Positions 10,227-20,893 of a stretch of 64,000 bases of DNA are shown here, in pieces. Where the stretch lies: the NCBI RefSeq assembly GCF_047948215.1, contig NC_134455.1, forward strand, positions 153,432,575 to 153,496,574. Direction: 5' to 3'. Under the pieces are notes generated by a model that was given only the letters and a program-made list of their open reading frames with translations, ran no database searches and was not told the DNA's origin. The position numbers were made by a program, and so were the translations under genes. The DNA is from Lycorma delicatula (lineage: Eukaryota; Arthropoda; Insecta; Hemiptera; Fulgoridae). Numbering within the stretch: the stretch's first letter is position 1; each line of letters begins with the position of its first letter.

Positions 10227-10300
10227 ATTACTTTTAACGAATGCTATTCGTAGCCCTCTCTCGCACGATTTGACCCAGGAGTTGGCTCCTGGAGTCAACA
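10219..10300 (+). pseudogene. First codons of R1-like ORF2, truncated
   Basis: ATG at 10219 lies inside the last codons of ORF1 and overlaps it by 8 nt. The frame reads MIKLLLTNAIRSPLSHDLTQ, which fits the start of R1-clade ORF2 proteins, where an Asn-x-x-Arg and Ala/Ser-His-Asp-Leu motif opens the endonuclease domain. The similarity stops near 10300, where AT-rich DNA begins, so nearly all of ORF2 is missing. Confidence 0.6.
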
Positions 10301-11622
10301 GTTTAACAGTTTAATTATAGTTTCAAAGTTTGTACGAGTTTAAATGTAAACAATGAAGCATAAAGAAAAATTACTAATATTTTTTACAGGATGTTATTTT
10401 CAGGAACTAAATTTTGATAACGTTTTAAAATTTAAATCAAACTTTATATGAAACCTTAAAAGTTATAAACTGATTATAAAAATGAAAAAAATACCTTTAA
10501 CTACTAATAAAAATGAGTTATGTGTAACTATTACAAAGAAAAGGTGATTAATCTATTTTTTTATTTTTCATTTTACATATTTTCTTAATCTGTTTGTAGA
10601 AGAATCTTTTTTTATTTCAGCTACAAGTTCAAAAAAGAGTATAGTAAATTAATCAAAATTTGATTGACAAATGTGAATTTTTGAATTGCCATGAAAACCA
10701 TTTAATAAATCTGTACAAACATGCAAAAAGTGTTATGTAAGATTTCAGGTCATTTTATTGCATAATATTTATGTATTTCTTTTGCCGTTAGCCATCAATG
10801 TTTTTTATAAATGTATGTCAAGTATAATTTAAAACACAGGATAACCACTAATTTCTTTTAAATTTATTTTATTTATATTTCTTTTTTTTTATTACAATAA
10901 CAACAGTATTTGTATATTTGTTCATTTATGTATTAGTTTATCATCATTGGCTTTTTTAAAGACATTTTTTATTATTTTATTTACTGTATTTTTACTCTTC
11001 AGTTATAGTGTATATCAAAATTCACTTCATATAATTTTATCTTCACGTCGTCTTTAAGATTTTTGTTAAGTTAAAGCTGCATAAGTGAAAAAAATAATTA
11101 TTAAAATTTAAAACAAAATGTATGGTAAAAATGATTGAAGAAATAAATATTTAAATAAAAAATGTAGTAAAGATAAATATATTACTTAGTCTGAAGAAAC
11201 GAATTACATATTAAGACAGGGTAACAAACATCTCCAGAGTATTAATTAAAATTTCTTTTTAATCTATTTTATTTAAATATGTTTTTGTCTCTATTACAAT
11301 TTTACAAATTTTTATACAGATTTCTTTTTTATGCACATTTAATTTTTTCAGATATTTCAGTATAAAATAAAAATAACTATGAATGTAATTATATAAATAA
11401 AATAAATTTTATAAAAAATGAAATCAAATAAAATGTAAAATTTAAATATATAATATATAAAAAAGGGCTATTGTATTTGTTTTGTTTCGGTTAATAGGTT
11501 GAATTTTTAATTAACGCCTGCCTACTCGTTAATTATGTGTTTTTTGTTTTTTTGTTTTTTTTTACATGTAATTTGATTTAACTATATTTTTTTTATTTGA
11601 GAGCATAATTTTTTTATATGTA
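10301..11622. other. AT-rich DNA with recurrent TTTTCAG words
   Basis: No gene was recognised. TTTTCAG or similar acceptor-like words recur (10401, 10618, 10746, 11000, 11349). The block resumes on the other side of the Jockey insertion (14490 onward), so both were one region before that insertion. Confidence 0.45.
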
Positions 11623-11656
11623 TTTTTTCTTCAAGTAGTTTTTTTTTTTTTTTTTT

Positions 11657-12295
11657 AACTGAATTTTTACGGGCATCGACTGCTAAGGTCATTAGCCCTC
11701 GTCACATTCTTTAAAAGAAATTATTATCTCCATCAGGATCGTCATATGTAAGGGTGCAAAGGGCCCTTACAATTTATTTAAAAACACAAACTTCAAAATA
11801 AATATTAAAACATAAAAGACAAGGACAATCACAAACACTTACGGGGTGTAAAGGGCCTCAATATTAAAATTTGAGATCAATACCATATCTTTCTTTCTTT
11901 CTTCTACGAAGTCTCATTTATAGTTTGTTTAAGCACCCTCGGGGCGACCAGAACCGCCGTTGAGCAGTATATCAGTCGTGCTAGGGTGCCGTGGCAGTTG
12001 AATCCTTCTTATATCAGGCCATAGGCATGCACGGCGTACACCCATAGCCTCGCGCCCTCAATCCACCCTTGAGGGTCCCCCATGCCATCATGGGACACAC
12101 CCCGACTCACTGCTCTTGAATGCAGGTGAGCCAAAATGGCCTAGGCAAGAGGGCTACCTCCCGTCACTATACGTGCCACGCTTCGAGACTCCCTTATATG
12201 TATATATAATACTACCGCTTAGAGTATCTTTTACCACAGCTTTAAACTTCCATTTTATAGACTTTTAAGAAGTCCACTGGCGTGTAAAAATGCAA
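11657..12295 (-). mobile_element. 3' untranslated region of the Jockey-like insertion
   Basis: This GC-rich tail lies between the ORF2 stop and the poly(A). It includes a segment near 11670-11700 (GGGCATCGACTGCTAAGG) and a GC-rich block at 11935-12190. It contains no coding frame. Such a 3' region normally serves as the template recognised by the element's own reverse transcriptase. Confidence 0.6.
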
Positions 12296-13930
12296 CTATA
12301 TTTCTTCATTTCCATTATCCAGATCAGCACTAATATTATTTGTAAGACGGAACCTCTTTCTGAGGTCCTCATATATGGTACACTCTTCTATTAGATGCTT
12401 GATTGTCAGTGTTTTATTACAAACACCGCACATTGGTCGCACTTCGCCGGTTAACATATATAAATTTGTTAATCGCATGTGACCGATTCTAAGTCTGGTC
12501 ACCGCTACTTGTTCTCGGCGAGTCAACTTAAAGTCGCTTTTCCATTTATAAGGAGAAGTTTTAACTGAGTTTAATTTTGTATTTAAACTCCTCCATTCAG
12601 CGTTCCACTTGTTTCTTACTATGTTTGTTAGACGGTTTTTAACATCTGCCACTCTTACAGGAAATGTATCCAAATCATCGCAGACTGTTGCCTTTCTGGC
12701 AGCTTCGTCTGCGATTTCATTACCTGTAATACCAGCATGCCCTGGAGTCCATACAAATACGCATCGCTGTCCTCGTTGTTTTAGTACGTATAAAATGGAT
12801 AGGATGTTTGCAATTAAGACATCCTTAATGTTCTTGTTCCGAATTGCGACGAGTGCACTTAATGAATCGAAACATATTAGCACTCTCTCTTCGCAATAGT
12901 GTTCAGTGTAGCGAAGAGCTTGCTGAATTGCAGTGAGTTCTGCCGTGTAGACACTGGCCACATCTGGCAGTCTCCAAAAGTGGGCTTCTTCATTTACATA
13001 TATCGAGCATCCAACACCATGTTCGGTTTTAGAACCGTCAGTATAAATTCTAATATGATCTTCGTAACTACTGACGGTTGCTAAAAATTCCTGCTGGATG
13101 ATCACTGCTGGTTTCTTTTTTATTTCTCCTTGAGAGAGATCCAAACTTGTATTTACCGCTGGCAAGAGCCATGGCGGTATTTCTCTAGTAGAAATTGCTA
13201 GTGTCTCTGGTATAGCAATTTCATATTTTCTTCTTAATTCGTGGTACCTAATTCCGGTTGGTCTGGAATAGGTAGCACGATGTTCATATACTGCAGCCAT
13301 AGGATGATTCGTAAACAATTTATTATTTATATGAGCAGGGAAAGCCCATGCATCTGCTGCAGATCTTAACAAAAGGATCTCTCTTCTATAATGTAGTGGC
13401 ATTATTCCGGCTTCAGACATCAGACTAGCCGCCGGACTTGTGCGGAAAGCGCCTGTTGCATATCTTATTCCGCTATTATGAACTACGTCTAACTTTCTTA
13501 AGTGCGACTTTCTAGCGGATGAATATACGATACATCCGTAGTCTAGTTTAGATTGAACCAATGCTTTATACAATCTCAATAATGTCTCTTTGTCTGAGCC
13601 CCAATTTAAATTCGATAAACATTTTATAATGTTTAGGGCTCTTTTGCATCTATCACTCAAGTCCTGTATATGTAATCCCCATGTAAGGGATTTATCCAAT
13701 ACTAGTCCTAAATATCTTACGCTATCTTTATATTGTATTGGATTATCGTCAATTGTCAACGCAGGACTTTGATGAGGAATTCTCTTCCTACAAAAGTGTA
13801 CACAGCACGTTTTCTCTGGTGAGAATTCGAATCCGTTATTCCTTGCAACTTCATTTAGAGCATTGATCGCTCGTTGCAATTTGTACCTCACCATAGCAGT
13901 CTTGTTGCTGGCATACACAATTGCCAACAT
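12296..13930 (-). pseudogene. Jockey-like ORF2, RT thumb plus RNase H and C-terminal Cys/His motif
   Basis: A 544-codon frame continues the reverse transcriptase after the frameshift at about 13925. It holds the primer-grip/thumb part (FSPEKTCCVHF, YLGLVLDKSLTWG, KLDYGCIVY). A complete RNase H domain follows: IYTDGSKTEHG (first Asp), YTAELTAIQQAL (Glu), CFDSLSALVAI (Asp) and VWTPGHAGITGNEIADEAA (His and last Asp). The C-terminal CGVCNKTLTIKHLIEEC is the conserved Cys/His cluster of this clade. Length and order are normal for the back half of Jockey ORF2. The protein would degrade RNA in RNA:DNA hybrids during insertion. The ATG at 13930 is only a by-product of the frameshift. Confidence 0.9.
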
Positions 13931-14462
13931 AGACGCTTTTGCTGATTTCTACTGGAATGGCAAGTATCAATTTGTTAATGGCAATGGTAAACAAGGTACC
14001 GCTCAACGGCGAACCCTGCGGTATGCCATTTTCCAAGATTCTTTCACATGAATATTCATTGTTGACACGTACTTGGAAGGTACGGTCATTCATGTAGTTG
14101 CTGAGCAGTATAGGCAGATTGCCACGAATGCCCCATTCATGTATCAGGAGCATTATACCATGACGCCAGGTCATATCGAAAGCCTTCTGAAGATCAAAGA
14201 AGACTCCGATACAATGTTTCCTTTTAATAAAGCTGTTATATATAATGTCCTCTAAGCTGATCATTTGATCAGTGGTAGAATGGTATTGCCGAAAACCTGC
14301 TTGATACGGTGATATCAGGTTTTCTTTTTCCAAAACCCAGACGAGTCGATTATTAATCATTTTTTCCAGTATTTTTCCCATAGCACACGTCAAAGAAATA
14401 GGACGATAGCTATTGGGGTCTGTTAAATTTTTATTTTTCTTTGGTACTGGAACAACATGAGC
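13851..14462 (-). pseudogene. Jockey-like ORF2, reverse-transcriptase fingers/palm, truncated
   Basis: The element-derived part begins at the truncation point with AHVVPVPKK (GCT at 14462-14460). The Met-Lys-Lys-Lys that seems to start it comes from the flanking target-site duplication. It contains the RT blocks YRPISLTCAMGKILEKMINNR, QAGFRQYHSTTDQM, GVFFDLQKAFDMTW (first catalytic Asp) and NGIPQGSPLSGTLF. The next block should be a Tyr-Val-Asp-Asp motif, but the frame runs SVYVGN and terminates: about 8 nt are missing there and the reading shifts into the downstream frame. The polymerase is therefore inactive although most of the domain is otherwise intact. Confidence 0.9.
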
Positions 14463-14479
14463 TTTTTTCTTCAAGTAGT

Positions 14480-16599
14480 AGTTTTGTTTCAGGTAAAAAC
14501 AATAAATAGGTTAATTTTTAAAAAAATTGTGGAAATTTAATACAAAATATCTGACAAAACTGATCATAGTGTGTTATCAAATTGAAAATAATATGAAAGT
14601 TATATATTAAATATAAACATTTTTTATGGTAAAAGTTTTAAAAAAGTATGTAATTTTAATTAGAAAGGTAATTTTTATTTTACCATTTAATCGTTTTTCA
14701 GTTACAGATTGATTTATACTGCTTTAGTTTTAAGTAATGTAATTAATTTTGTGTTTCATATATTTTGATTTTGTTTTGTATAAAATTATAAATAAGAAAT
14801 TAGTAAAATTTTTTGTTATATAAAATAACGTTTTTCATTGTTATTTTGAATATTTTCCAGGGTTTAACTGAATACCAAATTATCATTTAAAATAACACAT
14901 TTATATATATATTTTTACAATAATACTGAAATAGAAACAACAAATTTCCAAAAATGTATTTCTATAACATAACAATTAAAAAAAAATTAATTTGTAAGTA
15001 AAGTCAACAATAATTTGAAATATTTCTTTATCTTTTTCGTATGTACTTTTCAGATATTAATAATATTAAGAATTCAAAAGGAATATTTTTTAGGTGCTAA
15101 ATACATTACATCTTGAAAATATACGATTTATTTGAACAAATCAATAATTATATTTTAAATAGAAATGTTGTTGCAAATACAAAAAATGTTCATTAGTTAT
15201 TTTTCTTTTGATTACTTTGACATTAATTTTTTTCAGATTTATTTAAGTTTCTTATTTTTTCGGATGGTAATTTATATTACAATATTAATTAAAACATGAT
15301 AATTATTCTTTTTCATATAATAGCAATGGCATATCTCAATGAGACATTGATATTTTGTACATTATTTGCATGAAGTAGTATTATGAAGTACTTATATACA
15401 AGTATTTTTAAGTATTTAGATTAATTGATATTACAATATAATATTTTTAAAACTATTGGCAAATAAAATAAGTTTTTAATAAACTAATGACAAATTTTAT
15501 AAATATTAATACTATATTATTATTATTTTTCTTTTACAAGTCCATTTTACTTTCATTCAATATACTTTATTACGTCATGATTATAACTTTTTTTTATAAT
15601 AATTTTATTTTTTCAGGATATAGTTTTTTAAATGCAAACTATATTTTCTGTACAATTTTCTGACAAAAAAAAATATATAAAGAATATTTTACACTAGAAT
15701 GATAAAATGTTTTTTTCTAATTTTGTTTTAATCAGGTTACTTTTATATCCTTATGTCATAATATCTTTCTAAGTTCATATTTTGGTTTCTTTTTACACCT
15801 ATCATAAGATTTGATTTCACTAAATCCGATACAAAAGCATGTTAAAATATCATCAAAACAATAACTGCAATATTATTTTTTATGTGTTATTTAATTTTCT
15901 AATGCACGGTTTATTGCAATACAATACATAACTAATAAGTTTCTTAAAGCTATTTTTCTTAAGATTTTTCTTTTTAGATTATAAATATATATGATGTCAT
16001 TATATCTGATATAAAGGCAATGTTTCACATCCAATAAGAAATCATCATTTACACATATAATAAATAGCTCACACAGATGTCAAAAAGAGTGCACAAAAGT
16101 TTAAACACCTAATTTTCTTTAAGAGTATTACCTTTTAACATGTTTATTGTGGACTGTGAGAATTGAAAACAACAAATAAGACAGAATAGTAAAATGAAGG
16201 TGCAACAAAATTTAATTTTTCATTCATATTTTTTCCCTTCACAATTAATTCTTCCAAAACTCACTCATTTTAGTTTTTTTTCAGGTCCTAACGATACTAT
16301 ATGTGATAATCAATAATGGTTAGTTAAACTGAAAAAGTTGGATTTTAATGAATAAAGAATTAATAGCATTATGAGCTTGAAATTCATATTCATTCATTGG
16401 CTGTTATTGTTATAAAACTGAATCCTAAGTATCCTTTTTTTAATATAATTCAATTGCACTGAATATGTGAAATTGCAAAACTTATGTTGGAAGCTTTAAT
16501 TTGATATCACAGAAAATGAACAGTAATTTATTCTTTATTTTTATTACAATTTATTAATGTGTTTTCTTGGATGTTAAATATGAAATAAATATTAAGTAA
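14480..16599. other. Very AT-rich DNA with spaced TTTTCAG words
   Basis: No gene was recognised. CAG preceded by a T-rich run occurs at 14490, 14699, 14858, 15051, 15234, 15614, 15733 and 16282; the first five are 159-209 bp apart. The stretches between do not align clearly by eye, so calling this a satellite is unsafe. Confidence 0.4.
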
Positions 16600-17120
16600 C
16601 ATTTAACTTTCATGTTGTAATGTGGCTGTTTAAAATGAATAAAAAAATTGAAAATCCCACTCGCATTGAGGTACGATCGGTCATATGTTTTTTGAATGCG
16701 CAAGGTTTTCGTCCTGTGAAATCCATTGACAAATTACTCCTGTATATTATGACAGTGGTTCTTTTGACCTCGGTGTGGTCTTTTGACTCATGGACTGTGT
16801 TTACTTCATGACAGTGCACATCCAAATGCCGCAAAAAGAACCTGTGAATTTTTTCACCTGCTTACAAGATTTCTTGGCAGGAACCGGTATGAAAATGAGT
16901 ACAACATCAAGACAGCTGTTCGTGAGTGGTTTAATCGACTGGTGGCCAACTTCTTTGATGACGGCATACAATGACTAATGACACAATTTAATAAATGCTT
17001 GAATTTGAAAGTGATTTTGTATTAAAATAGAATTTCCAATGCATATATTAAAATTAAAATTAATACAATAAATCTGTTACAGAACAAAAACTGTTTTTAC
17101 TTTCTGTGGACGACCCTTAT
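16600..17120 (+). pseudogene. Internally deleted mariner element
   Basis: The plus strand encodes a mariner N terminus (KIENPTRIEVRSVICFLNAQG). After a gap and a frame change it continues directly into the C-terminal part (LHDSAHPNAAKRT, then AVREWFNRLVANFFDDGIQ). The first of these C-terminal blocks corresponds to the HDNARPH-type catalytic region with Asp kept. Roughly the middle third of a normal transposase, about 345 residues long, is absent. The 3' part near 17098-17120 (TTTTACTTTCTGTGGACGACC) may be the terminal repeat, but no matching left repeat was found. The copy could not make an enzyme. Confidence 0.75.
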
Positions 17121-17544
17121 AGATAAGTTAATCTCAACTTTGCTAGTGGCCTATTTCATTATTAACGGTATTATTATTCTATATTCTTTATTAAATTCCA
17201 GCACTGCTTATAAAAATAAGTGTCTGTTCCAGTTTGTATTTATTGAAAATAGTGAAATATCAGTCTTAAATAAATTATATCTTCCTTTCTATTCTCTACA
17301 TAGTATAATGCGGGAACAGTATCTATATCTGGACTATAAAATGTCAATTTACACAATGAAGGTTTTAAGTCTTGTCTTACTCAGAAAATAACAGCGCCCA
17401 GTCAAGTCAGTTATGAAAAATCTGTTGAAAGCAAGAGAAAAAATAATATGTAGCTATTTTTCTAACTCTTAAGATGTAGATCAAAATTATAATACATAAG
17501 GAACAAAAATCTGAAAATTTTAAAAGAATGAGGAAGTCTTATGT
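17121..17544. other. AT-rich spacer
   Basis: An 83-codon hydrophobic frame at 17140-17391 has no recognisable motif and typical AT-rich codons, so it was not called as a gene. Confidence 0.4.
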
Positions 17545-18038
17545 ACAATGTTACTCATATCTTGTCAGACCTATTTGTATGTATACATAGTTTCTACATC
17601 TCAATCGCAGTAAGCAAAATAAGCTCTTCACCCATAGTGTGAGGCTTTTTATATTTGGCAATTCTACATGAAACTGTGAGAGGTAAGTAAAGCTTTTTCA
17701 TCTACAAAGTTCTTTTTAAAAATTAAGTTTGCTTTTCATACAAATTTAATTTTAATTCGAAGAATTTTTGGGGTTTGTTAATGTAATCACTATGAAGCGT
17801 TTCCAAATGTCGTTTATAGTTTCATGCTGTCTGCTGCCAAAAGTTATGAGCAAATGACACACAGTACTGGTGTGTCTGTATTTTCTTCATCATTTACTTC
17901 AGTACTAGTAAATCCAAAATTTAAGTAACCTTGAGAATATTTTCTTCATTTTATTTTCGGAACCACGCTCATCTGTACAATTGTTGATGATTCACTATCA
18001 TCTAATGCTCGCTTACTCCCACTTAAAAATGTATCCAT
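17545..18038 (-). pseudogene. hAT transposase (ZBED5/SCAND3-like), N-terminal remains
   Basis: ATG at 18038 starts a frame reading MDTFLSGSKRALDD, followed after one stop by RKYSQGYLNFGFTST. A BED-type zinc-finger start follows (VLCVIC), then LLAADSMK and INKPQKFFELKLNLYEKQ. Near 17600-17660 the downstream piece IAKYKKPHTMGEELIL is recognisable. This order is that of the ZBED5/SCAND3-type hAT transposases common in insects. Several in-frame stops break it, and the catalytic core is absent beyond about 17550. The gene lies inside a hAT end that starts at 18513. Confidence 0.78.
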
Positions 18039-18162
18039 GATTCTGTATAAATTTAAATATTAAATTTGAATATTTAATGCCGTGAATTGCAATTAACATG
18101 CAAATTACAACATACACATTCACGATAGATTCAATTGCGATAGAAGGATCGATTCAACTGAG

Positions 18163-18226
18163 ACTGACTGAAACTGAACGAGGTGCAGCATTTATACACA
18201 TTTGCACAGACGTTCTAGAATGTTCG
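18163..18226 (-). promoter_or_regulatory. hAT promoter with heat-shock element, TATA box and initiator
   Basis: Reading the minus strand, a perfect three-unit heat-shock element (CGAACATTCTAGAACG, pattern nGAAnnTTCnnGAAn) covers 18226-18212. A TATA box (TATAAA, 18196-18191) follows, then TCAGT initiator copies; the one at 18167-18163 puts the TATA box at the usual -31. The transposase ATG is about 130 bp further on. The HSE sits about 45-60 bp upstream of the predicted start, like the proximal elements of insect hsp70 genes. The assignment is from motifs and spacing only. Confidence 0.65.
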
Positions 18227-18243
18227 AGGCAAATCGTAACTTC

Positions 18244-18289
18244 TCGCGAAGCCGCGAGAATGTCCAATATAGTGGACATAAGACAGAGA
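18244..18289. repeat. Two small perfect hairpins in the hAT leader
   Basis: TTCTCGCG-AAGC-CGCGAGAA and, just beside it, ATGTCCA-ATATAG-TGGACAT are perfect short inverted repeats upstream of the heat-shock element. They may be subterminal transposase-binding structures, but this is a guess. Confidence 0.5.
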
Positions 18290-18497
18290 ACAATAGAGGC
18301 ACAGATTTTGGTTTTGTCAATGCAGCGCAGCGGTTCGGTGTTGCCAAGTATCAATAAATTCACTTATTCTTGGTAATTTGTAAGGTTTGTAATTAAGGTC
18401 GTAGTGTAGCTTTAGCGTCAAAATACTCAAAATACATTATTTTTTGAGAGGGGACACAATGAAAATTATGATTGAAAATTGGGTCGCAAATACTGAA

Positions 18498-18513
18498 AGA
18501 TTGAGAAACGCTG
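18498..18513 (-). repeat. hAT terminal inverted repeat (5' end)
   Basis: On the minus strand the element begins CAGCGTTTCTCAAT, followed within 20 bp by TTTGCGACCC. This is typical of the ends of ZBED5-like hAT elements. It fixes the left (5') end at 18513. The opposite end was not found. Confidence 0.65.
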
Positions 18514-20809
18514 AATTAATGAATTATTGACATTTACTATTACAATATCCTTGTTCATTACTTTCCCATATACTGCTAACAAGAAATCTATTTATCAGAT
18601 GGACGTGTTTTAGTCCTCTATTTGGTCTTACAACTCTGGACCCCATAAACCAACTTTCTTCAAAGTTGGTAAACAAGTACTATCCTTGTGGCAGGGGGGG
18701 GGGTGTAAATCTTTGCAAAAATTGGAAAAGGGGGTGGTGTTTTGGCTGAAATAAAATTTTAGATCTTTACTGGGGCAGTTAGCAAAAAAACGTTTATTAC
18801 AAATGTTGAAGTTTTACCAAAAAATTTTATTTAATCTTCACACCCTCCCCAAAAGTGACTTTATACATTTTTCTTTTTTTAGCTTGGTTGCATCTCTACT
18901 TTCTACATCAATAGGCCTTGAAACCACTATAACATTTTTTTGCTCATCCGTCTCCTCTGGTCTGTGACAACAAAAAATATTTTTAAAATTCAAAACAAAA
19001 AATGTTTAATTTAAATTTAAATTCATCTCGCAAGTTACCCATTGCATTTAAAATGTGGAAACCTTAATTTTTGTGGTCCTTACTTTCCAAATTCCTTGAA
19101 GAAAAAATTAGTCAAAAATGTTCATCCCATTCCTATAAAATGACAGCTTTGGTTTATCTAGAAATATGGTATCTTAATTTATTTAGAATTATGGTATCTT
19201 TAAAATTATGCTGTATCTTTGTATTTTTTTAATAATTAATTTTTTTTTTTTTTTAATTTACCATCACCAATTAGGGATTACTTTATTAAAAATTAATTTT
19301 ACCAGAATGCTTCCTTTTGAGTATGAGAGCCTACAACATAAAATGTTCGCAATTTCAAATTTTTAAGTTATTCTCAGTAAAATAAAGCATTAAACAAAAC
19401 AATCACATAATTCTGAAATTTTTTTTAATGTCAATAAAGAAATAACCGAAGCTGGCTAAATGAACGTTTTTGGTTAATATTTTGTAGCAAATAATCTTTT
19501 TCAGAATTTCAAAAGTTTAAAGAGCAAAACTGATTTTTTTGTTTGATATTTTATTTGTATTTAAATATTGTATTTCTGATCATAGGTTTGGCTTTCCTAT
19601 TTCTACCGTACAATTTGGATAAAAATTGAAATCCATTTTCTCAATGCGGAATGATTCAACTGTGTCGTAAACATGAGGTATTTCACTATCATATTATTAT
19701 AACGTCCATCTCAAACATTGAATTACTTATCCAATGCTGTAGCAAATTTTTTTAATGTCTTTACACTATTGAATTGTAATACGATTTGAATATTTTTAGA
19801 GGTGATGTCTTAAATGATGAGGAAAATGGATAAAATATGTTTCTTGTAGTTCAAAGTTTGTAAACTTTTTTTTTACAGTATTCTGAGATATTATAACATT
19901 ACAATTGGCATAAAAATGTGGATTCAAAATTTCTGCTAGTCTGTGTATTTCTTCAAATACTATATGTGCTCTACTGTTCAGCGCAGAAACGCTTTCTAAA
20001 CAATATTAAGTTGTCATTACATTTAAGTTTATTTCATTACTGAACTCAAATCTTTGTTGTTTGATTTATCATTTTTTTCATAATAAATGTAAATAATTTC
20101 TAATGAACTTTTTGATGAAGACATTTCCGTCATAATAATTTTTCAAATTATTTTCATAATCATTTATTTTACATAAGAAATCTTCATCTGGATTTAGATC
20201 TATATCGTTAAAAGATAATGGATTGTCATATAAATTGTATATAATGTCATTATATGTTATAACTTATGTTATAATATATAGATCATATGTTTTGAACAAA
20301 ATTAGTTTCAACTCCTGGTACTGCTAAACATAAGATCCCTCGGACTTGTATAGATTTTTCAACCTTTTTAAAAATTTGTATATATTTTGATGTATTGTTA
20401 GATTGAAAAATAATGTTTCCATTAATTGAAGATTATTATTCAATAATGTTTCACTCGACATTAAAATATCAAAATTTAAATAATAATAGTCTAAACACCC
20501 GAAAGTTTTTTTCAAAAATGAATTGTTTGACAAACCAGGTCTGAAGACCAAACATTTAGTACACATAAACTTGTTACAATGACACATAAAAAAATGAGAA
20601 TACTTACAAATAACTAAACAAAAAATTAATTTCTAAGAAAAAATGAAATAAAGAATTTATTACTTACTAAAAGAATAATAATGATTTAACAGTAAATAAA
20701 TATAGCAACAATCATCAGAAAATTACAGAACAAACTGATTTTTATTTTTTTAATTCTAAGAAGAATTCACAGTATTAAAACTGAAATGGGAACGAAGTAT
20801 TAAAAAAAT
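18514..20809. other. AT-rich DNA, no gene called
   Basis: This contains a 10-G run near 18697, a CCAACTTT-CTTC-AAAGTTGG hairpin near 18651 and poly-T tracts. A minus-strand frame at 20324-20587 starts MCHCNKFMCTKCLVF, faintly like the C-terminal zinc region of piggyBac transposases. That is too weak to call. Confidence 0.4.
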
Positions 20810-20893
20810 AAACTTATCATACAAATAAGCTGTATATAATTAAAATAATACAAACTTATCATACAAATAAGCTGTATATAATTAAAGTAATAC
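20810..20893. repeat. 42-bp tandem duplication (2 copies)
   Basis: Two adjacent 42-bp units that include CTTATCATACAAATAAGCTG differ at a single base near their ends. This is a simple recent tandem duplication in AT-rich DNA. Confidence 0.9.

Larger units (their letters stand above)
11623..14479 (-). mobile_element. 5'-truncated Jockey-like LINE insertion with 17-bp target-site duplication
   Basis: The insertion occupies 11640-14462 and is flanked by the identical 17-mer TTTTTTCTTCAAGTAGT at 11623-11639 and 14463-14479. Its 3' end is marked by a 17-nt poly(T) on the plus strand (11640-11656), which is the poly(A) tail read from the other strand. The 5' end breaks within the reverse-transcriptase domain at 14462. 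This is the classic product of incomplete target-primed reverse transcription. The perfect duplication and long intact frames mean it is one of the youngest insertions in the window. Confidence 0.93.

Noticed and set aside
13851..13930. Programmed frameshift between two ORF2 frames
   Set aside because: The join deletes the catalytic Asp-Asp, so it is a deletion and not recoding.
17140..17391. 83-codon membrane-like frame
   Set aside because: The hydrophobicity follows from AT-rich codons, and there is no supporting context.
18098..18376. 92-codon plus-strand frame
   Set aside because: It lies antisense across the hAT leader, TATA box and heat-shock element and has no family resemblance.
20324..20587. 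piggyBac C-terminal zinc region (CHCNKFMCTKC)
   Set aside because: Only a few Cys match and neighbouring catalytic blocks are absent.
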